From NCBI RefSeq assembly GCF_002155965.1, contig NZ_MUMH01000045.1, positions 24,185-88,184 on the forward strand: a stretch of 64,000 nucleotides of DNA. Reading direction: 5' to 3'. Source of the DNA: Allokutzneria sp. NRRL B-24872 (lineage in GTDB: Bacteria; Actinomycetota; Actinomycetes; Mycobacteriales; Pseudonocardiaceae). Under the pieces are notes generated by a model. It ran no database searches. It saw nothing but the letters and a program-made list of their open reading frames with translations, and had not been told where the DNA came from. A program made the position numbers and the translations under genes. Of this stretch, positions 6,491 to 15,400 are shown piece by piece; position 1 is the first letter of the stretch, and the number at the start of each line of letters is the position of its first letter.

Positions 6491-9193
6491 TCAGCTGATG
6501 GACATGGCGTGGTGGAAGATCCCGCGAGGGTCCCACTTCGACTTCACCTGCGACAGGCGGGCGTAGTTGTCCTTGTAGTACAGCTCCTGCCACGACAGCC
6601 CGGACTTGTTCAGCGTCGCGTCGGCCAGGTCGACGTCCGGGTAGTTGATGTAGCAGCCGTCGCTGATCTCGTCGATGCCGGGCACACCACCGGTTTCGGC
6701 GTACACCGAGGCGTACCACTGCCGAATCCACGTCAGGCTCGCCTCGTCGTCGGTCTCGCTGCCCCACATCGAGCAGAACACCGCCTTGATCACCGAATCT
6801 CGTTGCGGCAGCGCGGTTTCGGCGGGGGCGACCGCGTTGACCTGGCCGCCGTAGCCGACCAGCAAGAGGTAGCCGACGGCGTCGGTGGGCTCGCTGAGGT
6901 AGCGGTGGGTGGCGGTCAGCTGCGCGTCGGTGTAGGACCGCCGCAGGTAGCCGCCCTTGTACTTGATGCGTCGGGTGGCGGGGTTGTCGGGGCCGCCCAT
7001 TCCCTGCCACGTTAAGCCGTCCAGCCACGGCGCAGCGGCGGAGCCCGGTGCGAAGGGTGGCGCGTCGACGCCCGCGGTGAGCTCGGCGACGTGCCCGTCG
7101 ATCATGGACTGGGCGTCGGGGTGGGCCGCGTCGATCTGGATGTTGACCATGACGCCGAGCGCGGTGGGGTCGGGGGTCCGGCGCGAGGCCAGCAGGACGC
7201 TCCACAGTGGAGTGTTCGGTGAGTCGGGGTCGCTGTTCTCCTCGTGCCACCGGCCGTAGTTGCCGACGAGGGTGACGAAGCTCTTCTCGTCCAGCGCCGC
7301 CCACGGCCAGATCAGCTGCGCGCTCAGCATCCGGCCGGGCGGGCGCGGCAGCAGCGAGCCGGGGTCGGTGCCCGAAGCTCCGGGGGAGCGCATCCAGAAC
7401 CTGGTCGCCACACCGAAGTTCCCGCCGCCACCGCCGGTGTGCGCCCACCAGAGGTCGTGGTGCGGGTCGTCGGGCTCGCGGGTGGCGACGACGGCCCGCG
7501 CGTGACCGTCGGCGTCGACCACGACGACCTCGACGGCGTGCAGGTGGTCGACGACGGTGCCGAAGGAGCGCGACAGCGACCCGTTGCCGCCGCCGATGAT
7601 GTGCCCGCCCAGGCCGATCCCGGTGCAGTTGCCGCCGGGGATCGAGACACCCCAGCCCTTGAACAGGGACTCGTAGACCTGCCGCAGCGTCGCGCCGGCC
7701 TCGATCATGAAGGCGTTGCGCGAGGCGTCGAACTCCACCCGGTTCATCTGCGACATGTCGATGAGGGCCCGCACGCCGGAGGTGGTGAAGTCCTCGAAGC
7801 AGTGCCCGCCGCTGCGCACCGCGACCCGGACGCCCTCGCGCACCGCCGCGGCGACGGCGTTGACGACCTGGTTGGTGGAGCGCACGACGTGCACGCGGTC
7901 GGGGGTGCCGATGAAGCGCTGGTTGTTGGCCACCAGCATGTTCGGGTAGCGGAAGTCCTCGCGGGTGATGGTCGTCGGCTGGTCCGCCGCGTCGGCGAGC
8001 CGGGTCTCGATCACGTCGGCGGCGCGCGCGGTGCCACCGGCGGCGTCGATGTGCCCGGCCATCTCGTCGATGCGAGCCAACAGCCGCGGGTCGGCCGCGA
8101 CGTCGATCACGGCCTGCCGCAACGCCTCCGCGCTGAGTTCGGCCGGGGGGAGGACGCGGCCGAGGCCGAGTTCGGCGACGCGGTCGGCGATGGTGGTCTG
8201 CTCGGTCAGCTCGGGCACGACGACCACCGGGGTGTGCTCGTGCAGCGCGGTGAGCACGGTGCCGATGCCGCCGTTGCACACCAGGGCCGAAGCGTGCTTG
8301 AGCACCGCGGCCTGCGGGACCCACGAGCGGACCTCGAAGTTGGCCGGGATCTCGCCGAACGAGGCATCGGGCTCGCGCCCGCCCAGCGTCAGCACGACGT
8401 GCCAGTCGAGGTCGCCGAACGCGGCGGCGCATTGGCGGAAGAACGCGGGGCGCTCGTTGAACTGCGTGCCGAGCGATACCAGCAGCACCGGGCGGCCGTC
8501 CGACGGCGGAGCCCATTCGCCCTGGTAGACCGCGCCGTCGAGGGCCGGGCCGACGAACACGTGGTTGTCGGCGAAGCTGTCCCCGCACGGCTGGAACTCG
8601 CGCGGCACGAAGGTCAGCGTCAGCTCGCGGGTGGTGGTGAGCGCGTTCATGTCGATCTGGTGCTCCGCGAGCAGCGGGGCCATCCGGGTGATGAGCTCGA
8701 CGGTGTCCAGCGCCGCCCGCGTCGGGGCGGGGCCGCCGAACACCTCCTGCTGGCTCCGCGCCGGCCAGTTGTAGGTCTCGTTGAACGCGAGGTTCGGGTG
8801 CGTCCCGACGATCGGCACGCCCCAGCGGCGGCCGAGCACGGTCGCCACGCCGAGCAGGAGCGGATCGTAGGCAATGAGATCCGGCGGGTCGGCGGAAAAG
8901 CGCGCCGCCAGCTCGTCGATATGCAGCACGCTCTGCTCGAAGAATCGCATGCAGGCCAGCAGGACGGCCTCGGTGCTGGAGTTGTCGGCCAGCTCGAAGG
9001 TGATCGTCTTCGCCATCTCCGGTGGGTAGGCCAGCAGCGCCGCCCCGGAGCGGCGCACGTCCTCGGCGAAGGATTCATTGGTCGCGTAGGTGGTTCTGTG
9101 GCCCCTTCTCGTTAATTCCTGGGCGACCGAGAGGGTGGGGTACATGTGGCCGTAAGCGGGAACTCCGAGAAATGCGATATGGCTTCTTTTCAT
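6491..9193 (-). CDS. glycosyltransferase / berberine-bridge-type FAD oxidase fusion
   Basis: 900 residues joining two enzymes. Residues ~1-400 are a GT-B macrolide-type glycosyltransferase (MGT family): catalytic H16 in AYGHMYP, partner D110, and the nucleotide-sugar region from WVPQ (291-294) to PELTEQ (327-332). The pyrophosphate-binding histidine of OleD-like enzymes is N307 (CNGG). Residues ~413-600 are a PCMH-type FAD domain; H464 (RSGGHCF) and C523 (GGNCTGIG) are the two residues that anchor flavin covalently in bicovalent oxidases such as AknOx and GOOX. Residues ~848-898 are the BBE domain (YINYPDVDL, then WDPRGIFHHAMSI). No signal peptide. It is divergent from the PKS operon and convergent on a terminator. 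Two TTA codons (27 and 727) and AGA/AGG codons near the start set it apart from the PKS genes. Likely role: glycosylating the macrolide and oxidising the sugar or aglycone; resistance by inactivation is an alternative. Confidence 0.9.
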   Translation of the reverse strand: MKRSHIAFLGVPAYGHMYPTLSVAQELTRRGHRTTYATNESFAEDVRRSGAALLAYPPEMAKTITFELADNSSTEAVLLACMRFFEQSVLHIDELAARFSADPPDLIAYDPLLLGVATVLGRRWGVPIVGTHPNLAFNETYNWPARSQQEVFGGPAPTRAALDTVELITRMAPLLAEHQIDMNALTTTRELTLTFVPREFQPCGDSFADNHVFVGPALDGAVYQGEWAPPSDGRPVLLVSLGTQFNERPAFFRQCAAAFGDLDWHVVLTLGGREPDASFGEIPANFEVRSWVPQAAVLKHASALVCNGGIGTVLTALHEHTPVVVVPELTEQTTIADRVAELGLGRVLPPAELSAEALRQAVIDVAADPRLLARIDEMAGHIDAAGGTARAADVIETRLADAADQPTTITREDFRYPNMLVANNQRFIGTPDRVHVVRSTNQVVNAVAAAVREGVRVAVRSGGHCFEDFTTSGVRALIDMSQMNRVEFDASRNAFMIEAGATLRQVYESLFKGWGVSIPGGNCTGIGLGGHIIGGGNGSLSRSFGTVVDHLHAVEVVVVDADGHARAVVATREPDDPHHDLWWAHTGGGGGNFGVATRFWMRSPGASGTDPGSLLPRPPGRMLSAQLIWPWAALDEKSFVTLVGNYGRWHEENSDPDSPNTPLWSVLLASRRTPDPTALGVMVNIQIDAAHPDAQSMIDGHVAELTAGVDAPPFAPGSAAAPWLDGLTWQGMGGPDNPATRRIKYKGGYLRRSYTDAQLTATHRYLSEPTDAVGYLLLVGYGGQVNAVAPAETALPQRDSVIKAVFCSMWGSETDDEASLTWIRQWYASVYAETGGVPGIDEISDGCYINYPDVDLADATLNKSGLSWQELYYKDNYARLSQVKSKWDPRGIFHHAMSIS

Positions 9194-9280
9194 GACTGAT
9201 AAGGCCTCTCTCTGTCCGGTCGCCGGGGGCCGAGTGGTCGCATCAACGCTGCTTACAGCATCTAGGGCGGTCGTGGGGGG

Positions 9281-9303
9281 AACTTAGGGGTACCCCCTAA
9301 GTT
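9281..9303. promoter_or_regulatory. palindromic operator in the divergent PKS/fusion-gene promoter region
   Basis: AACTTAGGGG (9281-9290) and CCCCTAAGTT (9294-9303) form a perfect 10-base inverted repeat around TAC. It sits 88 bases upstream of the fusion-gene start and 126 bases upstream of the first PKS start. The GGGG-TAC-CCCC core recalls sites of LuxR/NarL-type helix-turn-helix activators such as PimM, which control macrolide clusters. That similarity is by eye, and no such regulator is in the window. Confidence 0.6.
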
Positions 9304-9317
9304 TTGTCGAAAAGGTA

Positions 9318-9335
9318 GCAATGCAGTCGCATTGC
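9318..9335. promoter_or_regulatory. second inverted repeat in the PKS promoter region
   Basis: GCAATGC (9318-9324) and GCATTGC (9329-9335) form a perfect 7-base inverted repeat with AGTC between, 15 bases downstream of the larger palindrome. It may be a second operator or a leader hairpin of the PKS transcript. Confidence 0.4.
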
Positions 9336-9428
9336 CATCGACACTGGCGAGGTGGTCGAAATGTCGCCGCGCATTGTTGTGGGCATTTCTGATCGCCTCC
9401 GTGATTTGTGGGAGGAGTCTGCGCAAAA

Positions 9429-12400
9429 ATGGGGAGCGAGGACGTGGCCGAGCCTGTACCGCTGGTGCTCTCCGGCACCACCGAGCACCACCTGCGCTCC
9501 CGCGCCGCCCGGCTGCGGGACCACCTGCTCGACCGGCCGGGGACGCGGCTGGCCGACCTCGCCCACTCGTTGGCCACCGGCGCGGCTCCGGAGCCGTACC
9601 GGGCCGCGGTCATCGCTGAGGACCGGGACGCCGCACTGCACGGGCTGAGCGCGCTCGCCGAGGGCCGCCCCGCTCCGAGGGTGATCCGAGGGCGGGCCGG
9701 TGCGCCCGGCGGAGTCGTGTTCGTCTACCCCGGCCTGGGGGCGCAGTGGGCGGGCATGGCGCTGGAGCTGCTGGACTCCTCCCCGGTCTTCGCCGAGCAC
9801 ATGCGGGAGTGCGCCGCCGTGCTGGACCCCGAGACCGGATGGTCGCTGCTGGAGGTCCTGCGCGCTGAGAACACCGAGTGGATCGACCGGATCGACGTGG
9901 TCGAGCCGGTGCTCTTCGCGATCGCGGTCGCGCTGACCCGGCTCTGGGAGTCCTTCGGCGTGCGGCCCGACGCCGTACTGGGGCACAGCCTCGGTGACGT
10001 GGTCGCCGCGCACGTCGCCGGTGCCTACAGCCTCGCGGACGCGGCGAAGCTTTCCGTGCTCTGGAGCCGTAGCCAGGCGGCGACCCTCGTTGGGCGCGGT
10101 GGCCTCGCCGTGGTGTGGGAGGAGCCGGATCGGCTCGCCGAGCGGATGCGCCGGTGGCACGGGCGGTTGTGGCTGGCCGGGGCCAACGACCCCGGCTCCG
10201 CGCTGGTCTCCGGCGAGCGCGCCGCGCTGGAGGAGCTGCTGGCCGAGCCGGGCGTGCGCGCGCGGCTGCTGCCGATCGACATGCCGGTGCACAGCCCGCT
10301 CGCCGAGCGCGCCGAAGGCCGGTTCTCCTCGGTGCCCACCGCGCCGCCGTCGTTGCCGTACTTCTCGGCGAGCACCGGCGGGCTCGTCAATCCGTCCACT
10401 GTGGACGATCTTCATTGCTGGCGGGTGATGACCTCGCCGCTGTCACTGGTGCCGGCGGTCCGCGCGGCGGAGGCGTCCGGGCACCGGTACTTCGTCGAGG
10501 TCGGCCCGCACCCGGTGCTGACCATGCCGCTCGGCCTCACGGTCCCGGACGCCACCGTCACCGCCACCGTCCGCCGTGACGATGCCGGACTGGCCAAAGT
10601 CCTTGCCGTGCTCGGCGAGCTGTACGTGCGTGGAGCCCGCGTGGACTGGGAGAAGGCTTTCGAGGGCACTGGCGCGCAGCGGGTGGAGCTGCCCGCCGAT
10701 GCGCCGCAGGAGCTGGCGGTGAACGCGGGCGTGGACCCGCTGGAGCTGGTGTGCGAGCAGGTCGCGGCGCTGACCGGGGAGAGCGTGCGCCCGGAGCTGA
10801 CCTTCGCCGAGCTGGGCGTCGGCTCGGCGCTGGGCGTGGAGCTCGCCGCGCTGCTCAGCTCGGCGACCGGACGGCACCTGCCCGCGACGGTGGTGTTCGA
10901 CCACCCGACCCCGGCGGCGCTCGCCGACCACCTGCGCGGCGTTGACGAGCCTGTCGACGCGCCTCGTGCCGGGGCCGTTGACGAGCCGATCGCAATCGTG
11001 GGCATGGCCTGCCGCCTGCCCGGCGGCGTCACCAGCCCCGAGCAGCTGTGGGAGCTGGTGCGCGACGGTCGCGACGCGATCACCGGGTTCCCGGTCGACC
11101 GGGGGTGGGACCTGGACGCCCTGCGCGCGGCCTGCCCCACCGCCGAGGGCGGTTTCCTCGACGGCGCAGGGGATTTCGACGCCGAGTTCTTCGGGATCTC
11201 ACCTCGCGAAGCCGTCGCGATGGACCCGCAGCAGCGCCTGCTGCTGGAGACCTCGTGGGAAGCCCTTGAGCGCGCGGGGATCGCCCCGACCGCCGTCCGG
11301 GGCACGGACGTCGGCGTGTTCGTGGGGACCTTCGGCCAGGACTACCTGCCGAAGCTGCACGAGGTGCCCGAGGAACTGAGCGGCCTTGCCCTCACCGGGG
11401 CCTTGCCCTCGGTCGCCTCCGGCCGCGTCGCCCACCACCTCGGCGTGACCGGGCCCGCGCTCACCGTCGACACCGCGTGCTCGTCGTCGCTGACCGCATT
11501 GCACATGGCCGCGCAATCACTGCGTCAGGGCGAGTGCTCGCTCGCGCTCGCCGGGGGCGTGAGCGTGATGGCAGGCCCCGGCCTGTTCACCGAGTTCGCG
11601 CGGCAAGGGGGTTTGGCGCCGGACGGCCGCTGCAAGGCGTTCTCCGACTCCGCCGACGGGACCGCGTGGGCGGAGGGCGTCGCGGTCCTCGCGGTGCAGC
11701 GGCTCTCCGACGCCGTGCGTGACGGACGGCGTGTGCTCGCGGTCATCCGGAGCAGCGCGGTCAACCAGGACGGCGCGTCCAACGGGTTCACCGCGCCGAG
11801 CGGTCCCGCCCAGCGGCGACTGATCCGCACGTGCCTCGCCGCCGCAGGCCTCGAACCGTCCGATGTGGACGTTGTCGAAGCGCACGGCACCGGGACCGCG
11901 TTGGGTGATCCCATTGAGGCGCAATCGATTCTGGCCACGTACGGCCAGGACCGGACGGCGCCGCTGCACCTGGGGTCGCTCAAGTCCAACATCGGTCACA
12001 CGCAGGCCGCCGCCGGTGCGGCAGGTGTGATCAAGATGGTGATGGCCATGCGGCACGGGGTGTTGCCCCGGACGCTGCACGCGGAGCGCCCGTCGTCCCA
12101 TGTGGACTGGTCGGCCGGATCGGTGCGGCTGCTCACCGAAGCCGTCCCGTGGGAAGGGCCGCGCCGCGCCGCTGTCTCGTCGTTCGGGATCAGCGGCACC
12201 AACGCGCACGTCATCCTGGAAGCCGGGCCGCCGCACGAGCCCGCCGAGCCCGCCGAGCGGGTCGTTCCCTGGCTGATCTCCGCTCGCGGTGAGGTGGCTC
12301 TGCGCGCCCAAGCTCGCCAGCTGCTGTCCTTTGTGGACAATACGGTGTCCGTTGGCTACTCGCTCGCGGTCTCCCGGGCTCTGCTGCCGCACCGCGCGGC

Positions 12401-15400
12401 GGTCATCGGCAGGGACGCCTTGGTCGCGCTGGCCGAAGGGCGTGACGATCCCCGCGTCATCCGGGCCGAAGCTTCGCCGGGGCGGCTGGCGATCGTGTTC
12501 ACCGGGCAGGGGGCCCAGTGGCGCGGCATGCACCACGAGCTGTACGAGACGTATCCGGTGTTCGCCTCGGCCTACGACGCGGTGCGCCTGGACATCGGTG
12601 ACGACCTCGATCAGACCGTGAACGCGCAGCGGGCGCTCTTCGCGTTCGAGGTGGCGTTGTTCCGGCTGTTCGAGTCGTGGGGTGTGCGCCCGGATTTCGT
12701 TGCTGGACATTCGATTGGTGAGGTCGCCGCCGCGCACGTCGCTGGTGTGCTGTCGTTGGAAGACGCGTGCGCGTTGGTGGAGGCGCGGTCGCGGTTGATG
12801 CAGGCGATGCCCACCGACGGCGTGATGGTCGCGGTGCAGGCCAGCGTTGAGGAACTGGGCGAGCTGCCTTCGGGGGTGTGCGTTGCGGCGGTGAACTCGC
12901 CGACGTCGGTGGTGCTGTCCGGTAACGCGGTGGTGGAGGAGTTCGCGGCGCGCTGGAAGCACAAGAAGCTTCGCGTGAGTCATGCCTTCCACTCCCATCA
13001 CATGGACGGGATGTTGGAGGAGTTCCGCGAGGTGGTGCGCGGGCTGAGCTTCCACCAGCCGGAGATCGGCGTGTTGGGCGAGGTCACCGATCCGGAGTAC
13101 TGGGTGCGCCAGGTTCGCGAGCCCGTGCTGTTCCTCGACACCGTATTGGAACTGCGTTCCGAAGGCGTCCGGACGCTGGTCGAACTGGGACCCGATGCCG
13201 TGCTCACCGCGATGGGTCGCGAGTGCGCGGATGACGTGGTGTTCGTGCCGACACTGCGCCGTGAGCACGCCGCCGACCTCGAAACGGCCGTGGCACGGCT
13301 CGCCCTGGCCGGTGTCGAGCTGGACTGGGCCGCGCTCTGCCCGGGAGCTGAGGTCGTCGATCTGCCCACCTATGCGTTCCAGCACCAGAGGTACTGGCTG
13401 GGCGCGACCGCGACGGGGGACGCCTGGCGGTACCGGGTCGAGTGGCAGCCGTTGGCACTGCCGGAGAACGCCGCGCTGGGCGACGGCTGGGTCATCATCG
13501 ACAACGAGTCCTTCCAGCTGCCGGAGAACGCGACCGGCGTGATCTCGATGCTGCCCGCGAAGGCGTCGCTCAGGCTCGTACGAGCACTGTCCGAAGTGGA
13601 CTTCAAGGGCCGTTTGTGGTTCGCCACCAAGGGCGCGGCGGCCGACGTCGACCAGGCCCAGGTCTGGGGCCTCGGCCTGGTCACCGGACTGGAGCACCCG
13701 GAGTGGTTCGGCGGCCTGATCGACGTCGAGGAGCCGGACAGCGCCACCCTGGCCCGAGTCCTGGCGGCTGCGGGAGATGAGGACCAGTTCGCCGTGCGCG
13801 ACGGTCAAGCCTTGGTGCGGCGGATCGTGCGCGCCCCGGCTCCTCAGGGCAGGGGATGGCGGCCCCGGGGAACCGTGCTCGTCACGGGCGGCACCGGCGC
13901 GATCGGCAAGCACCTCGCTCGGTGGCTCGTCCGCAACGGCGCCGATCACGTGGTGCTGACCAGTCGACGTGGCGAGGACGCTCCGGGTGCGATGGAGTTC
14001 CGCGCGGAACTCGGTGCGCGCGTGACGATCGCGGCCTGTGACGTGTCCGTGCGCGCGGATGTCGAGCGCCTGCTCGCGGGCCTCGACGAGCCTGTGCGAG
14101 CGGTGTTCCACGCTGCGGGCACCAGTGTGTTGCGTCCGCTCGCGCAGACCACCGACGAGGAGTTCGAGCAGGTTATCGCGGGCAAGGTCGCGGGCGCGCT
14201 CCACCTCGACGACCTGCTCGGCGACCAGGAACTCGACGCCTTCGTGCTGTTCTCCTCGGTGGCCGGGATCTGGGGCGGCGGTGGTCAGGGCGCCTACGCG
14301 GCGGCCAACGCGGCGCTGGAGGCATTGGCGGCTCGACGGCGCGCTCAGGGCAGGACCGCGACCGCGGTGGCCTGGGGTGCGTGGGGTGGCGGCGGAATGG
14401 CCTCCGCCAACGAGGAAACCCGGCGCCTGCTCGACCGTTCCGGTTTCCGGGCGATGGACCCCGAGGTCGCGATCACGGCGCTCAGCCGGGCCCTCGGCGC
14501 TGACGAGGCGTCGATCGTGTTGGCCGATCTGGACTGGCCGCGCTTTACCGCGGGGTACACGTCGGCGCGGTCGCGCCCTCTGGTGTCAGCGTTCGTCGAC
14601 GAGGGGGCGGGCACGCGGAAGATCGCTGCTGCGACGAGTCTTCCGGCCCTGGTGGCGTTCGTGCGCGCGGAGGCCGCCCACGTGCTGGGCCACACCGGCG
14701 CGCACCGGGTCGACGCGACGACGGCGTTCCGGGACCTCGGGTTCGACTCGCTGACAGCTGGGGAGCTGCGGTCCCGGCTCGTCGCCGCGACCGGCCTCGC
14801 ACTGCCGAGGACGCTCGCCTTTGACCACCCGAACTGCGCGCGGGTCGCGGAGCTGCTGTTCGCCGAGCTGTCCGGGGCGCGGACGGCGCCCGAGCACGTG
14901 GCGGCCGAGGTCGCCGACGCCGAGCCGATCGCGATCATCGGCATGGCCTGCCGGTTCCCCGGGGGGATCGACTCGCCGGAACAGCTGTGGGACCTGCTCG
15001 TCAACGGCGGCGAAGTGCTGGGCGAGTTCCCCACCGACCGCGGCTGGGACCTGGAGTCGCTGATCGACCCGGACGGGAGGAGGCCGGGCACCAGCATGAC
15101 CGGGCTCGGCGGTTTCCTCGGCGGTGCGGCGGACTTCGACGCCGCGTTCTTCGGCATCTCACCGCGAGAAGCCCTGGCCATGGACCCGCAGCAGCGCTTG
15201 CTGCTGGAGAGCTCGTGGGAGGCGTTCGAGCGCGCGGGCATCGACCCGGGGCTTGTGCACGGCGACCGAGTCGGCGTGTTCACCGGCATGTACGGCAACG
15301 ACTACCTCTCGCGGCTGGACGTGGTACCGGAAGAGATCGAGGGCTACCTGATGTCCGGGGGAGCCAGCAGCATCGCCTCCGGCCGCGTCGCGTACGCGCT

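Noticed and set aside
6491..9193. Possibility that the fusion results from a missed stop between two genes
   Set aside because: The frame is continuous with good codon bias and the linker has no stop or internal Shine-Dalgarno plus start that would favour two proteins; left open only to resequencing.
11517..14204. Very long minus-strand frames antisense to the PKS genes (also 17289-19598, 21899-27085, 27389-31342, 45830-49912)
   Set aside because: They mirror KS/AT/KR coding sequence and have the H/R/Q-rich composition of shadows; none has a protein-family motif.
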